A stretch of 15,185 bases of DNA from Intrasporangiaceae bacterium (lineage in GTDB: Bacteria > Actinomycetota > Actinomycetes > Actinomycetales > Dermatophilaceae): NCBI GenBank assembly GCA_012518475.1, contig JAAYSB010000099.1, forward strand, positions 1 to 15,185. Direction: 5' to 3'. This document shows positions 7,531 through 13,919 of this stretch, in pieces. Position 1 is the stretch's first letter; every line of letters starts with the position of its first letter. Both the position numbers and the translations under genes were made by a program. The notes under the pieces were generated by a model. The model worked only from the letters and a program-made list of their open reading frames with translations. It had not been told where the DNA came from and made no database searches.

Positions 7531-7890
7531 TCAGCTGTAGTTGACCCAGAGCGCGGCGACGAGCACGTTGAGCACGCCGAGGGCACCGGCGGCGTCGACG
7601 AGGGTCGTGCGCAGGTCGCCCTTCTTGGCCTTCGCAGCGGCGATCTCGGCGGCAGCGACCGCCCCGAGCGCGACGAGGAGCTTGACGCCGATCTTCATGT
7701 GGTTCGGCTCGTAGAGGTCGGCCATCTCGACGACACCGACGAGGAGGAGGCCGGTGATGAGCTGGATCCGGGCCCCCCAGACGACGAGCGAGAGCGTGCT
7801 CGCACCGAAGCGCATGGCGAGCCAGCCGCCGATGAGTGCGGCGAGGCCGATGAAGTGCGTGACGAGGATGAGGTTCTTGAGGAAGGCCAT
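7531..7890 (-). CDS. Small four-helix integral membrane protein of unknown function
   Basis: A 119-residue hydrophobic protein with four predicted membrane segments (about 3-27, 33-55, 66-86 and 97-117) and short loops. The first helix carries a histidine in THFIGLAALIGGW and the loop after helix 2 contains MADLYEPNHMK. These suggest, but do not prove, a metal- or heme-related role as in other small four-helix membrane proteins. I do not recognise a named family. There is no signal peptide separate from helix 1. The ATG (7888-7890) is preceded by TAGCCT and exactly seven bases (GACGGGT), giving a textbook leaderless start. It is transcribed alone, 71 bases downstream of the response regulator on the same strand, and ends at the bidirectional terminator. 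The coding region is typical in composition, so the ORF is very likely real. Confidence 0.85.
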   Translation of the reverse strand: MAFLKNLILVTHFIGLAALIGGWLAMRFGASTLSLVVWGARIQLITGLLLVGVVEMADLYEPNHMKIGVKLLVALGAVAAAEIAAAKAKKGDLRTTLVDAAGALGVLNVLVAALWVNYS

Positions 7891-7897
7891 ACCCGTC

Positions 7898-7903
7898 AGG
7901 CTA
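7898..7903 (-). promoter_or_regulatory. Putative leaderless -10 element of the small membrane protein gene
   Basis: TAGCCT on the minus strand, seven bases (GACGGGT), then ATG. It is the same hexamer and spacing as before the primase-polymerase gene at 3708-3713. It makes the gene independent of the response-regulator operon directly upstream. Confidence 0.65.
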
Positions 7904-7961
7904 GCCGAGGCGTGACATGTCCCCTAACCGGGGGAGACGCCCAGCGACGCACCTGACACGC

Positions 7962-8636
7962 TCAGATGAGGCGGCGCCCCATCGCCCAGGCGGTGAGCTC
8001 GTGCCGGGAGGAGAGCTGGAGCTTGCGGAGCACGGAGGAGACGTGGGTCTCGACGGTCTTGACCGAGATGAACAGCTCCTTGGCGACCTCCTTGTACTGA
8101 TAGCCGCGCGCGATGAGCCGCATGACCTCCCGCTCCCGGGCCGAGAGCCGGTCGAGCTCCTCGTCGACCTCCGCGATCTCACCGGAGGCGACACCGAACG
8201 CGTCGAGGACGAATCCGGCAAGCCGTGGGCTGAAGACGGCGTCCCCGTCGGCGACCCGCTTGATCGCCGTCGCCAGGTCCGTTGCGCTGATCGTCTTCGT
8301 CACATACCCGCGCGCGCCGGCCCGGATGACCGCGATGACGTCCTCCGCGGCGTCGGACACGGACAGCGCGAGGAACCGGACGGGCGAACCGGCTGCCGTC
8401 TCGACCCCGGCGCAGCCGTGGATGACGTCGACACCGCCCTTGCCCGTTCCGCCTGGGAGGTGGACATCGAGGAGGACGACATCGGGCTCGGTGCGGCGGA
8501 TCGCGGCCACGGCGTCCTCGACGGTGGCACCCTCGCCGACGAACTCGATGACACCGGGCGCCGCCTCGAGCAGCTCGGTGCGGACCCCGGTCCGGAACAT
8601 GTGGTGGTCGTCGACGACGACAACGCGGACGGTCAT
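7962..8636 (-). CDS. NarL/LuxR-family response regulator of the PspC-kinase system
   Basis: A 224-residue two-component regulator. The receiver domain (1-130) has the acidic pair D9-D10, the phosphoacceptor D57 in VVLLDVHLPGG, the switch serine in LALSVSD and the conserved lysine in GYVTKTIS. The C-terminal LuxR helix-turn-helix begins at LSAREREVMRLIARG and includes KEVAKELFISVKTVETHV, the DNA-recognition region. Its ATG (8634-8636) overlaps the TGA of the upstream kinase gene (ATGA, 8633-8636), so the pair is translationally coupled and almost certainly a cognate system. By gene order and the PspC kinase it resembles LiaR/VraR and the corynebacterial EsrR, which answer cell-envelope stress. 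Candidate target sites are the inverted repeats in the divergent region 9953-10077; autoregulation is inferred, not shown. Confidence 0.94.
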   Translation of the reverse strand: MTVRVVVVDDHHMFRTGVRTELLEAAPGVIEFVGEGATVEDAVAAIRRTEPDVVLLDVHLPGGTGKGGVDVIHGCAGVETAAGSPVRFLALSVSDAAEDVIAVIRAGARGYVTKTISATDLATAIKRVADGDAVFSPRLAGFVLDAFGVASGEIAEVDEELDRLSAREREVMRLIARGYQYKEVAKELFISVKTVETHVSSVLRKLQLSSRHELTAWAMGRRLI

Positions 8637-9952
8637 GGTTGAGCGGCTCCTTGGTCGGGGATCGGCATCGCAGGTTCAGGTATGCGGTGCGTACCGCCGC
8701 CGTACCCGTCGCCGGACTCGGCGGCAGCGGTGTCGACATCGTGCGGCATGGACAGGATGATCTCGGTCCCCGGGTCCCGTCGGCGCACCTCGGCGGTGCC
8801 GCCATGACGGCGCATCCGGCCGATGATCGACTCCTTGACACCGAGTCGGTCCTCCGGGACGGCCCCGGGGTCGAAGCCGGCGCCGTGATCGCGGACGAAG
8901 GCCTCGACGGCCTCCGGGCCGATCTCGACATACGCGCTGACCGGTGGGGACCCGTGCCGGACGGCGTTGAGGAGGGCCTCGCGTAGGGCGCGGGTGATCG
9001 TGCGGCCCCCGGCGTCAAGCGGGCGGTCGCCGGTGATCACCGCGTCGACGGGGACGCCGTGCAGGTCCTCCACCTCGGCGGCGACAGCGGCAACGGCAGC
9101 AGCCAGTGTCTGGGACGGGTCGTCGTCGGAGCCGTACAGCCAGCCGCGCAGCTCGCGCTCCTGCTTGCGGGCGAGCTGGGTGACGTACGCGGGGTCGTCG
9201 GCTCCGCGCTGGATGAGAGCGAGGGTCTGCAGGACCCCGTCGTGGAGGTGGGCGGCGATGTCGGCGCGGGCCGACTCACGGACCCGGGCGTCCTGCTCGC
9301 GGCGGAAGTCGGTCCAGAACCTGACCGCGAACGGAAGGAGGATCAGGGCGGCACCGATGAGGATGCTCAGGGTCGCCAGAGCGACGTCCCAGGCCTCCGA
9401 GAACGACTGCCCCCGCGTGGACAGAGCAAGCAGGCCGAGGATGACGACCGTCAGCCCCATTCCGAGCCGAGCCATGCCGAAGCCGCTCCATCCGGTCACG
9501 CCCGCCCAGCGGGCCCGCTGGCTCGCATCGAGCTGCGCCCACGCCACGACCGCACCGATGGCTATGAGGAGGACCGGCAGCAGGAGGCCGGAGCGCACGT
9601 CGCGGCCGGTCGTCTGGAGGAGCGTCACGGCGCCAGCAAGGGTCACCAGGACACCGATGGCGAGGAGCACGACCCCACGCGGGATCGCGCCGGAATGCGG
9701 CCGTGCAGACGCCGCGGGCTGGGGGCGGGCCGGGTCGACCGTCGCGCTCGGCTCGTCGACCGGGGTGACCGCCCAGAGGAACAGGTAGGCGACGATCCCC
9801 GCTCCGGACGCGAAGCCCAGGAAGACGAAGGCAAGACGGACATACATGACGTCGATGCCGATGTGGTCGGCTACCGCACGACAGACCCCGGCGAGCAGAC
9901 GTCCCTGGGTGGGACGGCTCAGCCGGGGCGGGGCTGGGGTGCTGGTGGCCAT
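8633..9952 (-). CDS. PspC-domain sensor histidine kinase (HisKA_3 type)
   Basis: A 439-residue membrane kinase. An N-terminal PspC domain (about 10-65: RPTQGRLLAGVCRAVADHIG, then a hydrophobic helix) is followed by a proline-rich linker and about four more membrane helices (92-112, 122-138, 163-178, 189-210). Next comes a HisKA_3 dimerisation domain with the phosphoacceptor H237 in AAHLHDGVLQTL. The HATPase_c domain has an N-box with E325 and N329 (ALREALLNAVRHG), a G1 box RDHGAGFDP (354-362) and a G2-like LGVKESIIGRM (370-380). It probably senses envelope or membrane stress and phosphorylates the coupled LuxR-type regulator. The ATG at 9950-9952 was preferred over one six codons upstream because CAGGAT and six bases precede it; the GAGG there could also act as Shine-Dalgarno. 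It is divergent from the PspC/LiaF-like gene, whose protein is the likely third component. Confidence 0.94.
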   Translation of the reverse strand: MATSTPAPPRLSRPTQGRLLAGVCRAVADHIGIDVMYVRLAFVFLGFASGAGIVAYLFLWAVTPVDEPSATVDPARPQPAASARPHSGAIPRGVVLLAIGVLVTLAGAVTLLQTTGRDVRSGLLLPVLLIAIGAVVAWAQLDASQRARWAGVTGWSGFGMARLGMGLTVVILGLLALSTRGQSFSEAWDVALATLSILIGAALILLPFAVRFWTDFRREQDARVRESARADIAAHLHDGVLQTLALIQRGADDPAYVTQLARKQERELRGWLYGSDDDPSQTLAAAVAAVAAEVEDLHGVPVDAVITGDRPLDAGGRTITRALREALLNAVRHGSPPVSAYVEIGPEAVEAFVRDHGAGFDPGAVPEDRLGVKESIIGRMRRHGGTAEVRRRDPGTEIILSMPHDVDTAAAESGDGYGGGTHRIPEPAMPIPDQGAAQP

Positions 9953-9958
9953 GACCTC

Positions 9959-9964
9959 ATCCTG
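9959..9964 (-). promoter_or_regulatory. Putative -10 element of the kinase-regulator operon
   Basis: CAGGAT on the minus strand, six bases (GAGGTC), then the kinase ATG. The spacing matches a leaderless start, although the first base departs from TANNNT and GAGG offers an alternative Shine-Dalgarno reading. Confidence 0.4.
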
Positions 9965-9989
9965 ACGCATTGCGGCGACCGAGGACAGC

Positions 9990-10015
9990 GCGCACCGACC
10001 GGACCAGGGGTGCGC
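9990..10015. promoter_or_regulatory. Inverted repeat in the divergent PspC intergenic region, candidate operator
   Basis: GCGCACC (9990-9996) and GGTGCGC (10009-10015) are perfect 7-bp arms with a 12-bp spacer, so the arm centres are 19 bp apart, close to two helical turns. The site lies near the middle of the 125-bp region between the divergent kinase and PspC/LiaF-like genes. It is therefore a candidate binding site for a dimeric LuxR-type regulator. A second, shorter inverted repeat, GGGTC/GACCC, lies at 10024-10039. Function is inferred from position and symmetry only. Confidence 0.4.
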
Positions 10016-10065
10016 TCAGGGAGGGGTCAGGGCCGACCCTCATGGCAGCAGCCGGCCGGCCCGGA

Positions 10066-10071
10066 CACGAT
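10066..10071 (+). promoter_or_regulatory. Putative -10 element of the PspC/LiaF-like gene
   Basis: CACGAT, six bases (GGACTT), then ATG at 10078. No Shine-Dalgarno sequence lies between. This spacing supports the ATG at 10078 over the in-frame ATG at 9970, which would run through the divergent promoter region. Confidence 0.45.
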
Positions 10072-10077
10072 GGACTT

Positions 10078-11436
10078 ATGACGAACACCCAGCCCCACGA
10101 CTCCGCGACCCCCGGCGCCGGCCCGGCCGCCACTCCCCCTCCGAGCGACGAGACCCCGCACCAGCAGAGCCCGGGCCTCGGCGGGTGGTTCGAGCAGATC
10201 CGCGGCCTCGGAGTCCACCGCAGCCGCGACAACTGGATCGCCGGCGTGTGCAGTGGGCTGGCCCGGCGGTTCAACATCGACCCGGCCATCATCAGGGCCG
10301 CCGCGATCGTCCTCCTCATCTTCGGAATCGGGTTCCTCCTCTACCTCATCGCCTGGGCACTGCTGCCGGACGAGGACGGATCGATCATCGCCGAGCGGGC
10401 CATCCGCGACGGTGACGGCTGGGGCATCTTCCTCCTCGTCGTCATCGCGATCAGCGTCGTCGGGACCTGGGCGGGCAACAACAGCGCGTGGGCATTCCCG
10501 GTCCTGGTCGGCGGCGGGGCCGTCGGCCTCTGGTATGTCCTGCGCAACCGCTCGACGTCATCCGCAGGCGGCGGCCCGAGCCAGCACCCACCCTCCGCCG
10601 CACCCACGGCACCTGCGGCCGCACCCCCGTCGGCCGGTCCGTACTCGACTCCGTATCCCGCCACCCCGCAGCAGGCCTGGCAGACCGGCACCGCGTCCTC
10701 GGTCGGCTACGAGCCTCCGGCGAATCGCGAAGAGCAGGCCGGCCACGCGCACCAGAGCACGCAGGATGCCGGGAGCGGCGCATACGACCGACCCAAGGCT
10801 CCCCGCGCAGGACTCGCCGGGCTCCTGCTCGTCCTCGGCGCGATCATCATCGGCGCGGGTGTCGGCATCCAGCTGGCGCACAACGTCGGCATCTCGGCGA
10901 CTCTCGGCGGCCTCTTCGGTGCCACCGGCCTGGCCGGACTGGCCACCGTCATCCTCGGCCTCCTCGGTCGGCGCTCCTTCCTCGCCAGCCTGGCCTCGAT
11001 CGCCCTGGCGTTCTCCCTCGTCGCGACCTGGGGCGTCGGCAACGTGCCGACCCAAGGGTTCGGCGATCAGACCTGGCGACCGACCGTGGCGACCGAGCAG
11101 TCGAGCTACACGTGGAGCATGGGCAGCGCGACCCTGGACCTGCGTGAGCTGACCGAGGCCCGGGAACAGACCGAGATCAGCGCCAGCGTCAGCTTCGGCG
11201 AGCTCGTCGTCTATGTCCCCGAGGGCATCACGACCCGGATCAACGCCTCGACACAGTTCGGCCACATCGCCGTCGACGGATTGGACAACGCCTCCATCCG
11301 GGAGGCGAACGGTGGGACCGAGGTGTCCCGGACCTATGTCTTCGGCGAGGGCGAGCCTCAGTTGACCGTCAACGCACAGTCGCGCTTCGGCAGCCTCAGG
11401 ATCCTCACGACCACCGACCCGACGTCCTCGAACTGA
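10078..11436 (+). CDS. PspC-domain membrane protein with LiaF-like C-terminal domain
   Basis: A 452-residue membrane protein. After a disordered Pro/Thr-rich N-terminus, a PspC domain spans about 44-100 (HRSRDNWIAGVCSGLARRFN, then helix AIIRAAAIVLLIFGIGFLLY and the terminal WALLPDEDG). Further membrane helices lie near 116-130 and 139-155. A low-complexity Ala/Pro/Ser linker (160-240) follows, then three more helices (244-262, 272-295, 300-320). The last 110 residues form a beta-rich extramembrane domain with repeated SFGELVVYVPEG / QFGHIAVDG / RFGSLRIL strands, like the LiaF/'toast-rack' C-terminal domain. LiaF and corynebacterial EsrI modulate, usually inhibit, the cognate kinase. This protein is the likely third component of the divergent kinase-regulator pair. 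The first gene of a two-gene operon; 23 bases separate it from the next ORF. The domain calls are good; the inhibitory role is inferred. Confidence 0.9.
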   Translation: MTNTQPHDSATPGAGPAATPPPSDETPHQQSPGLGGWFEQIRGLGVHRSRDNWIAGVCSGLARRFNIDPAIIRAAAIVLLIFGIGFLLYLIAWALLPDEDGSIIAERAIRDGDGWGIFLLVVIAISVVGTWAGNNSAWAFPVLVGGGAVGLWYVLRNRSTSSAGGGPSQHPPSAAPTAPAAAPPSAGPYSTPYPATPQQAWQTGTASSVGYEPPANREEQAGHAHQSTQDAGSGAYDRPKAPRAGLAGLLLVLGAIIIGAGVGIQLAHNVGISATLGGLFGATGLAGLATVILGLLGRRSFLASLASIALAFSLVATWGVGNVPTQGFGDQTWRPTVATEQSSYTWSMGSATLDLRELTEAREQTEISASVSFGELVVYVPEGITTRINASTQFGHIAVDGLDNASIREANGGTEVSRTYVFGEGEPQLTVNAQSRFGSLRILTTTDPTSSN

Positions 11437-11446
11437 CCTGTCGGAC

Positions 11447-11453
11447 AAGGAGA
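11447..11453 (+). promoter_or_regulatory. Strong Shine-Dalgarno sequence of the second operon gene
   Basis: AAGGAGA followed by six bases and ATG at 11460. It is the clearest canonical ribosome-binding site in the window and fits an internal operon gene that cannot use the leaderless mechanism. Confidence 0.8.
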
Positions 11454-11459
11454 CGAATC

Positions 11460-11978
11460 ATGTACGACTCACCCGCCCCCCGCCGCGGCATTGCCTGGGG
11501 TACCGTCACCGCAGGGACTCTTGCGCTGCTGACAGTCGCCGCGATCGTCCTCGTCGAGGGCGCCGGCGTCCGCATCCCGTTCCGCACCGCCGGCCCGGGC
11601 GCGATCATCGTCGTGGGAGTTCTCATCCTGCTCGCCGGCCTCGCCCTCGTCCTCCGGTCCAGCGCCCGCGCCAGGCGGGCAGCCGCAGCAGCACCCAGGG
11701 TCCAGGGTGCCCCCGTCCCGGCGCCTCTTGACGCGACGCAGACCCCTGTGCTGGGTGCGCGGTACGACGACCCGAGTCCGCTCGATGTGACGCAGCAGGT
11801 GCACGATGCCGGGCTCAGTCCTGAGCCTGCTGCCCACACCCAGTCCCTCCCGGTTCCGACGACTGAGCTTTCAGCCGTCCCCGAGGAGACCACCGAGATT
11901 CCCGCGGAGCAGGGGTCCGCGGGCGACCCGCCGCGCAGGGGACACGACGGCGGGAGCGAGGCTCAGTCCAGCCACTGA
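11460..11978 (+). CDS. Small two-helix membrane protein with acidic/proline-rich tail
   Basis: A 172-residue protein of unknown function. Two membrane segments are visible, about 12-34 (WGTVTAGTLALLTVAAIVLVE) and 46-66 (GPGAIIVVGVLILLAGLALVL), followed by an Arg/Ala-rich stretch (67-80). The remaining 90 residues are predicted to be disordered and are rich in Pro, Thr, Glu and Ser. The Arg-rich segment after helix 2 suggests that the tail is cytoplasmic. It is cotranscribed with the PspC/LiaF-like gene (23-base gap, strong Shine-Dalgarno) and may be an accessory part of the envelope-stress system. Its 3' end overlaps the convergent Nudix gene by 16 bases. No family is recognised with certainty. 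Confidence 0.85.
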   Translation: MYDSPAPRRGIAWGTVTAGTLALLTVAAIVLVEGAGVRIPFRTAGPGAIIVVGVLILLAGLALVLRSSARARRAAAAAPRVQGAPVPAPLDATQTPVLGARYDDPSPLDVTQQVHDAGLSPEPAAHTQSLPVPTTELSAVPEETTEIPAEQGSAGDPPRRGHDGGSEAQSSH

Positions 11979-11980
11979 GC
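11961..11980. terminator. Hairpin carrying the stop codons of both convergent genes
   Basis: GCTCAG (11961-11966) pairs with CTGAGC (11975-11980) around an 8-base loop. The right arm contains the TGA (11976-11978) of the plus-strand membrane protein. The left arm contains the reverse complement of the Nudix TGA (11963-11965). The symmetry makes it a compact bidirectional structure, although the stem alone is moderate. Confidence 0.5.
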
Positions 11981-12685
11981 GAGCGCCGGAGCGAGGCTCG
12001 AGGTCACAGGGACCGACTCGAGCCTCGTTCTCGGTACCCAGGCGGCCGAAGCCGTCGAGCCATCCACATCGTGCACGACGGGATCGGAGGGAGCGGGACA
12101 GTGCCCGCGATAGTAGAGCCGGACCGCCTGGAAGTCCTCGACCCGACCGCCCGGCGAGCGACCGATCCAGTGCGACGTCAGCACGCCGAGGAACTCCACG
12201 TCGGTGATGGTCTGGTCGGTCTCCTCCCACACCTCCCGGTGCAGCGCCTCCAGCGCCGACTCCCCGGGGTCGATTCCCCCGCCCGGGAGCGTCCACTCCC
12301 CCGGGACCCACGTCTTCTCGGACAGCTCGGTGAGCAGCAGACCGCGTGCGGTCTCGACGATCGCATACACCGCAACCCGTTGATACGGCGTCGCGCTCGC
12401 GACCTCCGCGGCGGTCAGGCCGTCCTCGACACGCACCTTCTCGTCGGCGACAGGAGCTGCCGATGGGGTATGCGTGACGTCCAGGACGATCGTCAGCGTC
12501 GCCCCCTCCTGCCGCACCTCGCGACCGTCGGTGACGGACCACCCGCGTCGGGCCAGCTCTGCTCCCGGATCGGCCCCGTGGGCCAGGACCAGGCTCGCAA
12601 CGACAGTCCCCGCCTCGTCGACGGCCTCGACGTGGACTGTCCAGTGACTGATCCGCTGGGCGGCGGCCCTCTGTTCGTCGCTCAT
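11963..12685 (-). CDS. Nudix hydrolase with an extra N-terminal domain
   Basis: A 240-residue protein. The Nudix fold covers about 100-240, with the Nudix box at 136-158: GGIDPGE, then REVWEET (150-156). It keeps the glycine, the first glutamate (E142) and the metal-binding REVWEE core, but has D157 where the family usually has glycine. Nudix enzymes hydrolyse nucleoside diphosphate derivatives; the exact substrate cannot be read. The first 95 residues (starting RISHWTVHVEAVDEAGTVVAS) are not part of the Nudix fold and I do not recognise them. The ATG at 12683-12685 overlaps the TGA of the upstream glycosyltransferase (ATGA), and GGAG lies upstream, so it is the second gene of a coupled pair. 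Its 3' end overlaps the convergent gene by 16 bases. Confidence 0.92.
   Translation of the reverse strand: MSDEQRAAAQRISHWTVHVEAVDEAGTVVASLVLAHGADPGAELARRGWSVTDGREVRQEGATLTIVLDVTHTPSAAPVADEKVRVEDGLTAAEVASATPYQRVAVYAIVETARGLLLTELSEKTWVPGEWTLPGGGIDPGESALEALHREVWEETDQTITDVEFLGVLTSHWIGRSPGGRVEDFQAVRLYYRGHCPAPSDPVVHDVDGSTASAAWVPRTRLESVPVTSSLAPALAQWLD
11988..12031 (+). terminator. Strong hairpin terminator of the PspC operon inside the Nudix 3' end
   Basis: CGAGGCTCGAG (11992-12002) pairs perfectly over 11 bp with CTCGAGCCTCG (12017-12027) around a 14-base loop. Four more outer positions (11988-11991 with 12028-12031) pair with two wobbles. It starts ten bases after the plus-strand stop codon and lies within the last codons of the convergent Nudix gene, so coding and terminator functions appear to share the same bases. 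Confidence 0.7.
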
Positions 12686-13818
12686 CGGGGGTCTCCGTGA
12701 AGGGTCTCCGCCAGTCGCTGGGCCAGCACCGACCAGTCCCACTCCTGCTCGACCCACTCCTGTCCGCGCTGCCCCATGGCCCGGGCACGGTCGCGATCGG
12801 TGAGCAGCTCGACGAGACGATCACTGAGCGCGGCGACGTCACGGCCGGGGACGACATACCCCGTCTCGCCGTCCAGGACCGCGTCCGGCGCTCCGCCGGA
12901 GTCACCGGCGATGACCGGGAGCCCAGCGGCGGAGGCCTCGAGGTAGACGATGCCGAGGCCCTCGACGTCGAGGCCCCGGCGGCGGGTGCGGCACGGCATC
13001 GCGAAGACGTCACCGCTGCGGTAGTAGGAGGGGAGATCCTCGCTCGGCACGTTACCCACGAACACGACGCTGTCCGCGACACCCTCGCTCCTCGCGAGGC
13101 GCCGCAGGTCGGACTCGTAGGGGCCACCCCCGACGAGGAGCAGCGTCGCGTCGGGAACGGCTGCCCGCACCTGCGGCCAGGCGCGGATGAGAGTGTCCTG
13201 GCCCTTGCGGCGGACGAGCCGCGAGACGCACACGACGACGGGCCTTCCCGCAAGGCCCAGCTCGTCCCGGAAGTCGCCGGCCTGCGGCCCGGGGCGGAAG
13301 GCAGCGGCGTCCACACCCGGGGCGAGTCGGGTCATCCCGGCAGCCGCCTCCGGGGAGAGGACGGGAGCGAGCCGCTCCCGCGTGTACTCCCCCAGATAGG
13401 TGACGACATCGACCGTGTCCCCGATCCTCCTCAGGAGGGACCGAGCCCCCGGCAGAGCCGCCCAGCCGGCCTCGTGCCCGTGTGTGATGGCGACGATGCG
13501 CCTGGCCCCGGCCTCCCGCAGGGCTGGGGCCATGAGTCCGAGCGGAGCCGCAGCCCCGAAGACGACCCGGTCGCAGCCGTGCTCGCGCAGCGCGGCGACC
13601 GCGCGGCGGGTGACCGTGGGGACCGGCAGCATGAGCGACGTCGGGTGCCGCAGCACGCGATACGGCTGCTCCGCGTCGAACTCCTCGGCACCCTCCCACC
13701 TCGGGGCATAGACGACCGTCTCCTCGGGCGGGAGAAGGCCGGCCAGACCGTGGACGAACGACTGGATGCCACCGGCCCGGGGTGGGAAGTCGTTGGTCAC
13801 GATCAGGGTGCCACTCAC
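12682..13818 (-). CDS. pimB: GT4 family glycosyltransferase, PimB'-like mannosyltransferase
   Basis: A 378-residue GT-B fold enzyme. It closely resembles the actinobacterial PimB' group, which transfers mannose from GDP-mannose to phosphatidylinositol monomannoside at the cytoplasmic face of the membrane during PIM and lipomannan synthesis. The N-terminal loop TNDFPPRAGGIQSFVHG (8-24), HGHE (113-116), the donor-binding SRLVRRKGQDTLI (199-211) and the E-x7-E motif (E286 and E294 in VEGLGIVYLEAS) are all intact. The GTG at 13816-13818 was chosen because the conserved first strand starts there and TAGACT lies exactly seven bases before it. A longer ATG frame from 13896 would run through the divergent promoter. 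It is the first gene of a coupled operon with the Nudix gene. Another GT4 acceptor (a different lipid or saccharide) cannot be excluded. Confidence 0.92.
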   Translation of the reverse strand: MSGTLIVTNDFPPRAGGIQSFVHGLAGLLPPEETVVYAPRWEGAEEFDAEQPYRVLRHPTSLMLPVPTVTRRAVAALREHGCDRVVFGAAAPLGLMAPALREAGARRIVAITHGHEAGWAALPGARSLLRRIGDTVDVVTYLGEYTRERLAPVLSPEAAAGMTRLAPGVDAAAFRPGPQAGDFRDELGLAGRPVVVCVSRLVRRKGQDTLIRAWPQVRAAVPDATLLLVGGGPYESDLRRLARSEGVADSVVFVGNVPSEDLPSYYRSGDVFAMPCRTRRRGLDVEGLGIVYLEASAAGLPVIAGDSGGAPDAVLDGETGYVVPGRDVAALSDRLVELLTDRDRARAMGQRGQEWVEQEWDWSVLAQRLAETLHGDPR

Positions 13819-13825
13819 TCGGCCG

Positions 13826-13831
13826 AGTCTA
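13826..13831 (-). promoter_or_regulatory. Putative leaderless -10 element of the glycosyltransferase operon
   Basis: TAGACT on the minus strand, seven bases (CGGCCGA), then GTG. It has the same spacing as the TAGCCT starts elsewhere in the window. It decides the GTG start and gives the operon its own promoter in the 101-bp region shared with the divergent UPF0104 gene. Confidence 0.62.
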
Positions 13832-13919
13832 GGTTCCGGTACTTCGCCACGACACACGGCAGGGTGGCGCGGACGCGCCGAGCGGCGCATACCCATCGGA
13901 TGCGCAAGGATGGGGTGCG

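Noticed and set aside
7920..7935. TCCCC-N6-GGGGA as a terminator of the response regulator gene
   Set aside because: Only five pairs, and it sits close to the promoter of the next gene. Too weak to call, although read-through control there is possible.
9970..10077. Longer N-terminus of the PspC/LiaF-like protein starting at ATG 9970
   Set aside because: The extra 36 residues are Arg-rich and unconserved in appearance. They cross the divergent promoter region and both inverted repeats. The ATG at 10078 has correct -10 spacing.
13563..13720. Frameshift or misassembly in the glycosyltransferase or pcrA genes
   Set aside because: Both proteins read through all family motifs at the expected spacing in one frame. 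No sign of a break was found.
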